Assembly: GCA_016704655.1 (NCBI GenBank)
Contig: JADIZR010000022.1
Coordinates: 186,001-250,000 of the forward strand
DNA length: 64,000 nucleotides
Reading direction: 5' to 3'
Source: Pseudomonadota bacterium
GTDB lineage: Bacteria; Pseudomonadota; Gammaproteobacteria; Steroidobacterales; Steroidobacteraceae
The position numbers and the translations under genes are program-made. The first letter of the stretch is position 1. Each line of letters starts with the position of its first letter. This document shows positions 44,916 to 53,247 of this stretch, piece after piece. Under the pieces are notes generated by a model. The model did not search any database and was not told the DNA's origin. It saw nothing but the letters and a program-made list of their open reading frames with translations.

Positions 44916-45242
44916 ATGGAGGCGCTGTTCGCCATCGCCATCGGCACGCTGACGTCCTGCGCGGTGTACCTGCTGCTGCGCGCGCGGACCTTCCCCGTGC
45001 TGCTCGGGCTCACGCTGCTCTCCTATGCCGTGAACCTGTTCCTGTTCGCGTCGGGACGCCTGGTCGTGGCCAGCGCGCCGCTCACGGACCAGGGCATCGA
45101 GCATTTCCCGGACCCGCTGCCGCAAGCGCTGGTGCTGACCGCCATCGTGATCGGCTTCGGCATGACGGCGCTGCTGGTCGTCCTCGCGTTGCGCGCCATC
45201 CACGCGACGGGCGGCGACCACGTCGACGGGGGTGAGCGTTGA
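44916..45242 (+). CDS. mrpC: Mrp antiporter subunit C (NuoK-like)
   Basis: 108 residues with three membrane helices, resembling NuoK. YLLLRARTFPVLLGLTLLSY and DPLPQALVLTAIVIGFGMTA with the conserved DPLPQALVLTAIVI segment. Starts 1 nt after the subunit A/B stop and overlaps mrpD by 4 nt, so translation is coupled. Confidence 0.94.
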   Translation: MEALFAIAIGTLTSCAVYLLLRARTFPVLLGLTLLSYAVNLFLFASGRLVVASAPLTDQGIEHFPDPLPQALVLTAIVIGFGMTALLVVLALRAIHATGGDHVDGGER

Positions 45243-46783
45243 ATCACCTGCCGATCGTCCCGATCCTGCTGCCGCTGATCGCGGGCAGCGTGCTGCTGCT
45301 GTCGACACGGTGGCCCGCGACGGCGCGTCACGCGTTCAGCCTCGCCGCGGTCGTCGCGCAGCTGGCCGTCGCGATCACGTTGTTGGTCATGGTCACGGAC
45401 GGGCCGATACGCGTGTACGCGCTCGGGGGCTGGGCCCCGCCGTTCGGCATCGTGCTGGTCGTGGACCGGCTGGCCGCGGCGCTGCTCGTGCTGACGGCAA
45501 TCGTCGCTTGCGCGAGCCTGCTGTACGCCGTTGCGCGCGACACGGAGGCGGCCGCGCCCCGGTTCCACGCGTTGTTCCAGTTCCAGTTGCTCGGCATCCA
45601 GGGCGCGTTCCTGACCGGCGACCTGTTCAATCTCTTCGTCTTCTTCGAGGTGCTGCTGATCGCCTCGTATGCCCTGCTGTTGCACGGCCTGGCGGCGGAT
45701 CGGGTCAGGGCAGCGCTGCACGTGGTCGTGCTGAACCTGATCGGTTCCGCGCTCTTCCTGCTGGGTGTTGCGCTGATCTACGGCGTGGCGGGCACGCTGA
45801 ACTTCGCCGACCTCGCGCGGGTCATCCCGGCGCTGACGAGCGCCGACGCGCCGCTCGCGCGGATCGGCGCGCTGTTGCTGCTGGTCGTGTTCGCGCTGAA
45901 GTCCGCGCTGCTGCCGCTCGGCTTCTGGTTGCCGCGTGCTTACGGTGCCGCCGCCGCCGCAGTCGCCGCGCTCTTCGCCGTGCTGACCAAGGTCGGCGTG
46001 TATGCGGTGCTCAGGGTCTATCCGCTGGCGTTCGGTCCGCAGGCCGGCGAGCTGGCCAACGTTGCAGAGCCGTGGCTGCTGCCGCTGGCGCTCGCCACGC
46101 TGGCCTTTGGCGCGCTCGGCGTCCTGGCTGCGCGGTCGCTGCGGCTCGCCGCGGGCTGGGTAGTGCTGTATTCGGTCGGCTCGCTGCTGGTGGCCGTGGC
46201 GCTGTTTTCCGCAGACGGTTACGCCGCGGCGATCTATTACACGGTGCACTCGACGCTCGCGAGCGCGGCGCTGTTCCTGGTCGTCGACCTGGTCGCTGCC
46301 GACCGCACGACTGCCGGGGATCGGCTCGACGCCGCCGACGCGATGCCGCACGGCGCGCTGCTCGGGTCGTTCTTCTTCTTCACCGCCGTGGCCGTGGCGG
46401 GTGTGCCCCCGCTGTCCGGTTTCGTCGGCAAGGTCCTGATCCTCGACGCTGCCGGCGCACACCCGGCTGCCGCGCTGATCTGGAGCTCGCTGCTCGGCGC
46501 CGCGCTCGTCGTCATCGTCGCGTTCGCGCGCGCGGGCAGCGCGGTCTTCTGGCGCACCGTGCCAGCACCCGCCGGTGCGCCGCCGCCGCCGCGGCCGAGC
46601 CTGGCCGCGCTGGCTGCTCCGGCGGCCATCCTGGGTTGTGTCGCCGCGCTCGTGATCTGGGGTGGAAGTGCCACGGCTTTTGCGCAGGCGGCGGCGCGCG
46701 ACCTCGACAATCCGGCCGGGTACATCGAAGCGGTGCTCGGTGGCGATCACGCCCAGCCTGACGATCGTCGGAGGTTGCGATGA
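45239..46783 (+). CDS. mrpD: Mrp antiporter subunit D (NuoM/N-like)
   Basis: 514-residue proton-channel subunit. TTG start at 45239 overlaps the mrpC stop. Motifs: FQLLGIQGAFLTGDLFNLFV, FFEVLLIASYALLLHG, ALKSALLPLGFWLPRAYGAA and VAVAGVPPLSGFVGKVLIL. About 14 helices. Overlaps mrpE by 4 nt. Confidence 0.94.
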   Translation: MNHLPIVPILLPLIAGSVLLLSTRWPATARHAFSLAAVVAQLAVAITLLVMVTDGPIRVYALGGWAPPFGIVLVVDRLAAALLVLTAIVACASLLYAVARDTEAAAPRFHALFQFQLLGIQGAFLTGDLFNLFVFFEVLLIASYALLLHGLAADRVRAALHVVVLNLIGSALFLLGVALIYGVAGTLNFADLARVIPALTSADAPLARIGALLLLVVFALKSALLPLGFWLPRAYGAAAAAVAALFAVLTKVGVYAVLRVYPLAFGPQAGELANVAEPWLLPLALATLAFGALGVLAARSLRLAAGWVVLYSVGSLLVAVALFSADGYAAAIYYTVHSTLASAALFLVVDLVAADRTTAGDRLDAADAMPHGALLGSFFFFTAVAVAGVPPLSGFVGKVLILDAAGAHPAAALIWSSLLGAALVVIVAFARAGSAVFWRTVPAPAGAPPPPRPSLAALAAPAAILGCVAALVIWGGSATAFAQAAARDLDNPAGYIEAVLGGDHAQPDDRRRLR

Positions 46784-47286
46784 ACGCGGCGCGGCCCTGG
46801 CTGCCGCACCCGCTGCTGAGCGCGGTCCTGCTCCTCGCCTGGCTCTGGCTCAACAACTCGGTGCACCCCGGGCACATCGTGCTCGGTTCGGCGCTGGCGC
46901 TCGCGATTCCGTACGTCACGCGGCGCTTCTGGCCCGAGCCCATCGTGGTCGACCGGCCCCTGCGGGTGATCCAGTACGTCGCCATCGTCGGCTACGACAT
47001 CGTGGTCGCGAACCTGCAGCTGACCGCGCTGATCCTCGGCCCCGTCGCGCGGTTGCGCCCCGCCTTCGTGCGGGTGCCGCTCGATCTCCGCACCGATTTT
47101 GCGGTCACCCTGCTGGCTTCGACGGTCACGCTCACGCCCGGCACGGTCTCCGTCGACATCGAGGTCGACGCGGCCGGCGCCCGCCGGCTCGTGGTGCACG
47201 TGCTGCGCTGCCTCGACGCGCAGGCCATGGCGCAGTCGATCAAGGACCGGTACGAGCGCCGCCTGCAGGAGATCCTGGAATGCTGA
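46780..47286 (+). CDS. mrpE: Mrp antiporter subunit E
   Basis: 168 residues: two N-terminal membrane helices then a cytoplasmic domain with LRTDFAVTLLASTVTLTPGT and VDIEVDAAGARRLVVHVL, the MrpE/PhaE pattern. Overlaps mrpD by 4 nt and mrpF by 7 nt. Confidence 0.93.
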   Translation: MNAARPWLPHPLLSAVLLLAWLWLNNSVHPGHIVLGSALALAIPYVTRRFWPEPIVVDRPLRVIQYVAIVGYDIVVANLQLTALILGPVARLRPAFVRVPLDLRTDFAVTLLASTVTLTPGTVSVDIEVDAAGARRLVVHVLRCLDAQAMAQSIKDRYERRLQEILEC

Positions 47287-47549
47287 ACCACGCCATCGAC
47301 ATTGCCTTCGGCCTGCTGGGCCTTGCGGTCGTGTTCACGCTGATCCGCCTGGCGCTCGGGCCGGACATGCTCGACCGCGTGCTCGCCCTCGACACGCTCT
47401 ACGTCAACAGCGCGGCCATGCTCGTGCTCTACGGGCTCGAGCTGGGCACCGGTCGTTACTACGAGGCGGCGCTGTTGATCGCGATGCTCGGCTTCGTCAC
47501 CACCGTCGTGCTGTCGAAGTACATCACGCGCGGCGACGTCATCGAATAG
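47280..47549 (+). CDS. mrpF: Mrp antiporter subunit F
   Basis: 89 residues with three membrane helices. MLNHAIDIAFGLLGLAVVF, then RLALGPDMLDRVLALDTLYV, the conserved GPDMLDRVLALDT segment of MrpF/PhaF. ATG at 47280 overlaps the mrpE stop. A longer open frame to 46662 is a shadow of mrpD/E. Confidence 0.93.
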   Translation: MLNHAIDIAFGLLGLAVVFTLIRLALGPDMLDRVLALDTLYVNSAAMLVLYGLELGTGRYYEAALLIAMLGFVTTVVLSKYITRGDVIE

Positions 47550-47557
47550 GAGGTTGC

Positions 47558-47902
47558 GTGTCGACGAATTCCTGGCTGGAAGCGGTCGTGTCGGTGCTGG
47601 TCCTCATCGGCGCGGTGTTCACGCTCATCGGCTCGCTCGGCCTGCTGCGCATGCCGGATTTCTTCACGCGCCTGCACGGTCCGTCGAAGGCCACGACCAT
47701 CGGCATCGGCAGCCTGCTGGTTGCGTCGGCGCTGTTCATGAGCTACCGCGGGGGCGGGCTCTCACTGCACGAGTTCATGATCTCGCTGTTCATCGCGATC
47801 ACGTCGCCGGTGGGCTCGCACCTGCTCGCCAAGGCGGCACGGCACCGGCGGCTGCCGGGCTCCGAGGGATGGGTCGAACCCGATCAGGACCGGAACAGGT
47901 AG
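47558..47902 (+). CDS. mrpG: Mrp antiporter subunit G
   Basis: 114 residues, three membrane helices. GTG start at 47558 with a strong AGGAGG 5 nt upstream. LGLLRMPDFFTRLHGPSKAT is the MrpG/PhaG hallmark. Last gene of the antiporter operon. Its 3' end overlaps the convergent ubiA gene by 19 nt. Confidence 0.93.
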   Translation: MSTNSWLEAVVSVLVLIGAVFTLIGSLGLLRMPDFFTRLHGPSKATTIGIGSLLVASALFMSYRGGGLSLHEFMISLFIAITSPVGSHLLAKAARHRRLPGSEGWVEPDQDRNR

Positions 47903-48804
47903 TCGAGCAGGATGCCGCCGAACACGGCGAGCCCGAACAGGTTGTTGTTGAGAAAAGCGCGGAAGCACTGCGCCGGATCGCGCCGGCGGATCAGGTACTG
48001 CTGGTGCAGCGAGGTGGCCACGGCAATGGCGAGACCCAGCCAGTACCAGCGACCGAGCTGCGCGAGGTAACCCGCCAGCGCGAGCAGCGCCACCGCGCCG
48101 GCCTGCAGCGCCGCGACGATGCCGCGATCCGCGCGGCCGAATAAAATCGCCGACGAGCGGATGCCGATCACCAGGTCGTCCTCGCGATCGACCATGGCGT
48201 AGATCGTGTCGTACGCCGTGGTCCACAGCACGCCCGCCACGAACAGCACCCACGCGAGCGGCGGCAACTCGCCGGTCTGCGCCGCGAACGCCATCGGCAC
48301 GGACCACGAGAAGGCGAGACCGAGGTACGCCTGGGGCAGCGCGAAGAACCGCTTCAGGAACGGGTAGGTCACGGCCAGCACGCCGCCGATCAGCGCCAGC
48401 ACCTGCGTCGGGCGATTGAGCGGGATCAGCAGCGCCAGCGCGATCAGCCCGAGCACGGCGAACACGGCCAGCGCCTCGGCCGGCGACACCACGCCGCGCG
48501 CCAGCGGGCGGCTGGCCGTGCGGCGCACGTGCGGATCGAACTCACGGTCCGCAAAGTCGTTGATCACGCAGCCGGCGGCGCGCATGACGAAGGTGCCGAG
48601 CACGAAGATGACGAAGATCCGTTCGTCCGGGTGGCCATCGGCCGACATCCAGAGCGCCCACAACGCGGGCCAGAGCAGCAGCCAGATGCCGATGGGACGA
48701 TCGAGCCGCATCAGGCGCGCGTACTCGACCAGCCGGCCACGCATCCGGGCGAAGCTGCTCGCGGACGTGCCGGTGTTCTTCTCGAGGTCGGTCAGGTTAC
48801 TCAT
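47884..48804 (-). CDS. ubiA: 4-hydroxybenzoate octaprenyltransferase
   Basis: Membrane prenyltransferase of ubiquinone synthesis. MRLDRPIGIWLLLWPALWAL, first Asp-rich motif NDFADREFDPHVRRTASRPL, second DTIYAMVDREDDLVIGIRSS. About eight or nine helices, 306 residues. Start at 48804 (MSNLTDLEKN), 11 nt after the recG stop. No ubiC is present beside it. Confidence 0.95.
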   Translation of the reverse strand: MSNLTDLEKNTGTSASSFARMRGRLVEYARLMRLDRPIGIWLLLWPALWALWMSADGHPDERIFVIFVLGTFVMRAAGCVINDFADREFDPHVRRTASRPLARGVVSPAEALAVFAVLGLIALALLIPLNRPTQVLALIGGVLAVTYPFLKRFFALPQAYLGLAFSWSVPMAFAAQTGELPPLAWVLFVAGVLWTTAYDTIYAMVDREDDLVIGIRSSAILFGRADRGIVAALQAGAVALLALAGYLAQLGRWYWLGLAIAVATSLHQQYLIRRRDPAQCFRAFLNNNLFGLAVFGGILLDYLFRS

Positions 48805-48815
48805 CGCGGCAATCT

Positions 48816-50903
48816 TCAGACGTTGCGGAAACGCTCGCCCGCGCCGACCCAGCGGCCGACGAGCCCCGCTATGTTGGCCTGCGGACCGCCCAGCATCAAT
48901 GCCGACGCACGCTGCACGTCCGGCAGCAGGTCCGCGTCGCGGATGAGGTCGGCGACCCGCAGCTGCATCAGGCCGGTCTGCCGCGTGCCCAGCAGTTCGC
49001 CCGGACCGCGCAGTTCGAGGTCCCGGCGCGCCACCTCGAAACCGTCGTTGGTTTCGCGCAGGACGGCCAGCCGCTCGCGCGCAATCGGGGACAGCGGACC
49101 CTGGTAGAGCAGCACGCACGTGCTCTCGACCGAGCCGCGACCCACGCGACCGCGCAACTGGTGCAGCTGGGCGAGACCCATGCGCTCGGCGTTCTCGATC
49201 ACCATCAGGCTGGCGTTGGGCACGTCCACTCCCACTTCGATCACCGTCGTCGCGACCAGCAGGTCGAGCGTGCCCTGCTTGAACGCGGTCATGACCGTGT
49301 CCTTCTGCTTGCCCGCCATCCGCCCGTGGACCAGGCCGATGCGCACGTCCGGCAGCGCTTCGGCGAGCTGTGCCGCGGTCTTCTCGGCGGCCTCGTAGCG
49401 CACGAGATCGGATTCCTCGATCAGCGGGCACACCCAGTACGCCTGGCGTCCCGACCGGCAGGCGGTGTCGATGCGCTCGACGATGTCGCTGCGCCGCGTG
49501 TCCGGCAGCACCACCGTCTTGATCGGCGTGCGTCCCGGCGGCAGCTCGTCGATGATCGAGACGTCGAGGTCCGCATACGCCGTCATCGCCAGCGTGCGCG
49601 GAATCGGCGTGGCGGTCATCACCAGCTGATGCGGAAACCGGCCCTCGTGCTGGCCCTTCTCGCGCAGCTGCAGGCGCTGGTGCACGCCGAAGCGGTGCTG
49701 CTCGTCGACGATGGCCAGCACCAGGCGCTGGAACGCGATGTCTTCCTGGAACAGCGCGTGCGTGCCCACCGCGACCTGGATCGCGCCCGACGCGAGGTCG
49801 GCTTCAAGTGCCGCGCGCACCTTGCCGGTCTGCCGGCCGGTCAGCAGCGCGACGCGCACGCCAAGCGGATCCAGCCACGCGTTGAAATTGCGCGCGTGCT
49901 GTTCGGCGAGCAGTTCGGTCGGCGCCATCACGGCCGCCTGCGCGCCGTGCTCCACCGCACGCACCGCGGCCAGCGCCGCGACCACCGTCTTGCCCGAGCC
50001 GACGTCGCCCTGCACCAGTCGCATCATCGGGTGCGGACGCTCGAGATCCTGCGCGATCTCGGCCCACACGCGTTGCTGCGCGCCGGTCAGTTGGAAGGGC
50101 AGGCTCGCAAGGCAACGTTCGGAGAGATCGCTCTTGCGCGGCAACGACCACGCCGCGTCCTTGTCGGTCTCCTGGCGCAGCAGTCGCAAACTCAGCTGAT
50201 GCGCCAGCAGTTCCTCGAACGCGAGCCGTCGTTGCGCGGGATGCCGGCCCTCTTCGAGCTCGGTGACGTTGGCGTCGGGCGGTGGTCGATGCACGTAACG
50301 CAACGCGGACTCGAGCGACGGCAGGTCGAACGCGTCGAGCACGCCGGGCGGCACGTAATCCTGGATCGCGCCCTGCGACAGCTCCGCCAGCGCCAGGTCG
50401 GTGAGCATGCGCAGCCGTCCCTGCTGCACGCCTTCCGTCGTCGGATAGATCGGCGTCAGGCAATCGGGCGGCGCGCCGCTCGCATCGGCCAGCACGCGCC
50501 GGTACTCCGGATGCACGATCTCGATGCCGCCCGGACCGAGTCGCGCTTCGCCGAAGCAGCGCAGGCGCTGCCCGCGCACGAGCTGTGCCTGCTGCGCGGC
50601 CGAAAAATGAAAGAAACGCAGCGTGACGAAACCCGTGCCGTCGGCAATGCGCACCAGCAGCATGCGGCGGCGCCGGAACGCGACTTCCGCCAGCTGGATC
50701 TCGCCTTCGATGACGGCGCGGTCGCCGTTGCGCAGCGCGCCGATCGGCACGACGCGCGTGCGGTCCTCGTAGCGCAGCGGCAGGTGAAACAGCACGTCCT
50801 GCACCGTGTGCAGGCCGAGCTTCGCCAGCAGTTCGGCGAGCGCCGGCCCGACGCCGCGCAGCGCCGTGACGGGACGTTCGGCGAGCAGGGCAGCCGTGTT
50901 CAT
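48816..50903 (-). CDS. recG: ATP-dependent DNA helicase RecG
   Basis: Branched-DNA helicase reversing stalled forks. An N-terminal wedge (OB) domain covers about residues 55-150. Walker A VQGDVGSGKTVVAAL lies near residue 300, followed by APTELLAEQHARNF, DEQHRFGVHQR, VMTATPIPRTLAMT and VIEVGVDVPNASLM. The final QLHQLRGRVGRGS motif is also present. 695 residues, complete. Downstream member of the gmk-rpoZ-spoT-ridA-recG block. Confidence 0.97.
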   Translation of the reverse strand: MNTAALLAERPVTALRGVGPALAELLAKLGLHTVQDVLFHLPLRYEDRTRVVPIGALRNGDRAVIEGEIQLAEVAFRRRRMLLVRIADGTGFVTLRFFHFSAAQQAQLVRGQRLRCFGEARLGPGGIEIVHPEYRRVLADASGAPPDCLTPIYPTTEGVQQGRLRMLTDLALAELSQGAIQDYVPPGVLDAFDLPSLESALRYVHRPPPDANVTELEEGRHPAQRRLAFEELLAHQLSLRLLRQETDKDAAWSLPRKSDLSERCLASLPFQLTGAQQRVWAEIAQDLERPHPMMRLVQGDVGSGKTVVAALAAVRAVEHGAQAAVMAPTELLAEQHARNFNAWLDPLGVRVALLTGRQTGKVRAALEADLASGAIQVAVGTHALFQEDIAFQRLVLAIVDEQHRFGVHQRLQLREKGQHEGRFPHQLVMTATPIPRTLAMTAYADLDVSIIDELPPGRTPIKTVVLPDTRRSDIVERIDTACRSGRQAYWVCPLIEESDLVRYEAAEKTAAQLAEALPDVRIGLVHGRMAGKQKDTVMTAFKQGTLDLLVATTVIEVGVDVPNASLMVIENAERMGLAQLHQLRGRVGRGSVESTCVLLYQGPLSPIARERLAVLRETNDGFEVARRDLELRGPGELLGTRQTGLMQLRVADLIRDADLLPDVQRASALMLGGPQANIAGLVGRWVGAGERFRNV

Positions 50904-50963
50904 GCCGTGAACGAATGTTCGGGGGACAGCGCGGCCACGCTCATGCCGTGCCTGTTTGCTTTC

Positions 50964-51335
50964 CTACAGGACCAGGACGGCGTCCACTTCGACCACGGCG
51001 CCGCGCGGCAACGCGGACACGCCGATCGCCGCACGCGCCGGATAGGGCTGCGCGAAGTATTCGGCCATCACCTTGTTGACCGTCTGGAAGTTGCCGAGGT
51101 CGGTCAGGTAGACGTTGAGCTTCACGGCGTTCGACAGGTCGCCACCCGCCGCTTTCGCCACCGCGCGCAGATTGTCGAACACGCGCCGCACGTGCACTTC
51201 GACTTCGCCGGTCACGATTTCCATGGTCTTCGGGTCGAGCGGAATCTGGCCCGAGAGGTAGACGGTGTTGCCGGCTTTGACGGCCTGGGAGTACGTACCG
51301 ATGGCGCCTGGGGCGTCGGGGGTGGTGATTGCGGT
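50964..51335 (-). CDS. ridA: RidA-family enamine/imine deaminase, 5' end replaced by a repeat array
   Basis: RidA clears reactive enamines released by PLP enzymes. The frame reads TAITTPDAPGAIGTYSQAVK, then YLSGQIPLDPKTMEIVTGEV, and ends YPARAAIGVSALPRGAVVEVDAVLVL, with the conserved arginine and glutamate. Homology reaches codon 51333-51335, where the polypyrimidine strand of an array takes over. No ATG, GTG or TTG lies in frame upstream of ATG 51224. That internal start would lose about 37 conserved residues. Either the native start was destroyed by the array or translation begins elsewhere. Lies between recG and spoT in the conserved order. Confidence 0.8.
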   Translation of the reverse strand, partial: TAITTPDAPGAIGTYSQAVKAGNTVYLSGQIPLDPKTMEIVTGEVEVHVRRVFDNLRAVAKAAGGDLSNAVKLNVYLTDLGNFQTVNKVMAEYFAQPYPARAAIGVSALPRGAVVEVDAVLVL

Positions 51336-51337
51336 TA

Positions 51338-51434
51338 GGGGGGCAGAGGGGGGCGGGAAGGGGGAAGGGGGGGGAAGGGGGAAGGGGGGGAAGGGAGGAA
51401 GGGAGGAGGAAGGAGGGGAGGGGGGGGGGGGGAA
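51338..51434 (+). repeat. G-rich polypurine array at the 5' end of ridA
   Basis: About 97 bp, purine except for two C (51344 and 51354): mixed GGGAAGGGG, GGAAGGGA and GGAGGAA units, ending in a run of 13 G (51420-51432). It occupies the place of the expected ridA start codon and leader. It forms the junction between ridA and the CcdA/Phd/PIN module. Confidence 0.9.
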
Positions 51435-51640
51435 GGCGGCGTCGGGAGCACTGCACGTCGGACGTCTGATGAGATGCGTAGTTTAAAGGCAGGCGTACCC
51501 GATTCGGGTAGCTGCAAGCGCGACCGTATAGCCATGGCTGCCCGGGAGCGATACCCGCAAATTGCACAAAGCCTGTCATGCGCATAGTCCATGCGCATTA
51601 CTATTCTGAGCCCTGAGTTCTCAGCCCTCGCGGAGATCGA

Positions 51641-51868
51641 ATGTCCGCCAGCAAGAAAGTCGTCAACCTCAGCGTCGATGCCGCGCTGCTGCGCGAGGCC
51701 CGCGAGTGTGACATCAACCTGTCGGCAACCCTGGAGCGGGCGTTGTCGGAAGCGCTGCGCCAGCAGCGGCGGGAGCGTTGGCTGGCCGAGAACAGGCCGG
51801 GCATCGCGGCCTACAACGAACAGGTCGGCGCGCACGGCGCCTTTGCCGACACCCTGCGTACCTTCTGA
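51641..51868 (+). CDS. ccdA: Orphan CcdA-family antitoxin
   Basis: 75 residues: ribbon-helix-helix N-terminus (KKVVNLSVDAALLREARECD) and the CcdA C-terminal signature RRERWLAENRPGIAAYNEQV, ending GAFADTLRTF. Start at 51641 with GGAG 5 nt upstream. A CcdB toxin should follow and usually overlaps the stop, but the next 120 bp are non-coding and lead to a different antitoxin. So it appears to have lost its toxin, or protects against CcdB made elsewhere. Confidence 0.88.
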   Translation: MSASKKVVNLSVDAALLREARECDINLSATLERALSEALRQQRRERWLAENRPGIAAYNEQVGAHGAFADTLRTF

Positions 51869-51903
51869 CCCACGATCGCGACGCGGTCATCGCCGCGCGG
51901 GAA

Positions 51904-51915
51904 GGGGTTGGTCGG
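51904..51915 (+). repeat. GGGGTTGGTCGG motif copy 2
   Basis: Second copy of the 12-bp GGGGTTRGTCGG motif, located 36 nt after the ccdA stop, where ccdB would be expected. Function unknown. Confidence 0.55.
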
Positions 51916-51951
51916 AATGCAACGTTGCGGGTTCACGGCGGTCGGTCCAGA

Positions 51952-51970
51952 ATTAGCTAGGTTAGCTAAT
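51952..51970. promoter_or_regulatory. Palindromic operator candidate upstream of the Phd/PIN pair
   Basis: ATTAGCTA-GGT-TAGCTAAT: perfect 8-bp arms, 3-nt spacer, 20 nt upstream of the antitoxin ATG. Antitoxins of this family bind such sites to repress their own operon. Confidence 0.65.
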
Positions 51971-51989
51971 ACCGGCGGGGGAGCCCCGA

Positions 51990-52240
51990 TGCGCAAGGTC
52001 AACATCCACGAGGCGAAGACGACGCTGTCGCAGCTCGTCGAAGCGGCGGAATCGGGCGAGACCGTCGTGCTGGCGCGTGCGGGCAAGCCCGTGGTTCAGC
52101 TCGTGCGCCTGAAAAAGAAGCGCGGCATCAAGCTCGGCGGACTGAAGGGCAAGCTGCCGGAGAAGCTGATCGCCGACAGCGTCAAGCCGTTGTCGAAGAA
52201 GGAGCTGGAGCAACTCTTCGGCAACGGGGACGAGCCGTGA
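51990..52240 (+). CDS. Phd/YefM-family antitoxin of a PIN-toxin pair
   Basis: 83 residues. MRKVNIHEAKTTLSQLVEAA, then GETVVLARAGKPVVQLVRLK: the classic prevent-host-death N-terminal fold. The C-terminal tail (KPLSKKELEQLFGNGDEP) would bind the toxin. Its TGA overlaps the PIN gene's GTG by 4 nt. A palindrome 20 nt upstream is the likely operator. Confidence 0.92.
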
Positions 52241-52620
52241 GGGTGCTGCTCGACACGCACATGATGCTGTGGGCGCTCACCGACAGTCCGCGGCTGTCGG
52301 CCAGGGCACGCGCGGTGCTCGCCGACGCCGAGAACGAATGCTGGGTCAGCAGCGCCAGCGTCTGGGAACTCGCCATCAAGGTCATGCTCGGCAGGTACGA
52401 GCTCGGGCAGCCGCTGGATCGGCTCGGGGAGGCGATCGAGGAGGCGGGGTTCCGCACGCTCGACGTGACCATCCGGCATGCCGCCGCCATCGAACGGGTG
52501 GCGGTGCCGCACTCGGATCCGTTCGACCGGCTGCTGCTGGCGCAGTGCGAGGTCGAGACGTTGCGGCTGCTGACCGCGGACAAGGTGCTGGCGAAGTTGC
52601 CGGTGGCGATCGCGGCGTGA
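52237..52620 (+). CDS. vapC: VapC-like PIN-domain toxin
   Basis: 127-residue PIN nuclease, probably an RNase toxin. The metal-binding acidic residues are seen in RVLLDTHMMLWAL, SASVWELAIKVMLG and HSDPFDRLLLAQ, plus LLTADKVLAKLP at the end. GTG start overlaps the antitoxin stop. The stop codon is immediately followed by a polypurine array with no intervening base. Confidence 0.92.
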   Translation: MRVLLDTHMMLWALTDSPRLSARARAVLADAENECWVSSASVWELAIKVMLGRYELGQPLDRLGEAIEEAGFRTLDVTIRHAAAIERVAVPHSDPFDRLLLAQCEVETLRLLTADKVLAKLPVAIAA

Positions 52621-52687
52621 AGGGGAGGAAGGGAGGAAGGGAGGAAGGGAGGAAGGGAGGAAGGGAGGAAGGGAGGAAGGGGGAAGG
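52621..52687 (+). repeat. Polypurine 8-bp array between the PIN toxin and four-helix-bundle genes
   Basis: One 9-bp step, then seven 8-bp units GGAAGGGA, then GGAAGGGGGAAGG. It starts at the base after the PIN stop and ends 4 nt before the stop of the convergent four-helix gene, filling the entire gap between two convergent genes. No hairpin terminator is present. Confidence 0.95.
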
Positions 52688-52691
52688 CCCG

Positions 52692-53069
52692 CTAATCCAG
52701 GCGTCGGTGCAAACCCGCGACGACTGAATTCAGGATGCGCCCGACCTCATCCATCCGGACCTGCAAGTCCGCGACTTCGTCTGCCGGCAGATAGCCCACT
52801 CGCTGCGCAAGCAGAAGCTGTGTTTCCAGTTCAGCCATCGATCCGCGAGCGACACGAAGGAAGTAGATGTACTCCTTCGTGGATCTGCGCGCGGACCCCT
52901 CGGCGATGTTCGAAAGAATCGACGTCACGGCGCGACGCAGTTGGGAAACCAGGCCATAGGCCTCAGATCGGGGAAGGGCGGTGCAGGACTGATACACCAG
53001 GACTGCAAGGTCCATCGCCTTGCGCCAAAGAATCAGGTCTTTGTGATTGAGGTTGGGTAGCTGCTCCAT
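52692..53069 (-). CDS. Four-helix bundle protein (S23/23S rRNA intervening-sequence family)
   Basis: 125 residues with the family pattern NLNHKDLILWRKAMDLAVLV, then LVSQLRRAVTSILSNIAEGS and STKEYIYFLRVARGSMAELE. These small four-helix proteins occur in rRNA intervening sequences and beside variable elements. Biochemical role is unclear. Start at 53069 (MEQLPNLNHKDL). Flanked on both sides by polypurine arrays, between the PIN toxin and spoT. Confidence 0.9.
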   Translation of the reverse strand: MEQLPNLNHKDLILWRKAMDLAVLVYQSCTALPRSEAYGLVSQLRRAVTSILSNIAEGSARRSTKEYIYFLRVARGSMAELETQLLLAQRVGYLPADEVADLQVRMDEVGRILNSVVAGLHRRLD

Positions 53070-53128
53070 GCAGCGATCATCGGCGTTCAAGGGATCTCGT
53101 GAAGATCCGAATTTCTGGGCAGAAGTTC

Positions 53129-53226
53129 AAGGAAGGATAGGAAGGGCAGGAGGAAGGGCTGGAAGGATAAGAAGGACAGGAAGGATAAGAAGGACAGGAA
53201 GGATAAGAAGGACAGGAAGCAGGAAG
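53129..53226 (+). repeat. Polypurine array flanked by a 12-bp direct repeat
   Basis: Mixed units: GGAAGGATA, GGAAGGGCA, GGAGGAAGGGCT, then three copies of an 18-bp higher-order unit combining GGAAGGATAA and GAAGGACA. The array is bracketed by identical GGGCAGAAGTTC at 53117-53128 and 53227-53238, like a target-site duplication or an ancestral unit. Confidence 0.9.
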
Positions 53227-53247
53227 GGGCAGAAGTTCGAATCCTTT

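Noticed and set aside
44598..46750. Minus-strand open frames opposite mrpC-mrpD
   Set aside because: Arg/Gln-rich shadows of membrane-protein genes with strong family motifs on the plus strand.
50941..51585. Proline-rich minus-strand proteins of 166 and 214 residues across the ridA array
   Set aside because: They arise because the pyrimidine strand has no stop codons; only the frame matching RidA shows conservation.
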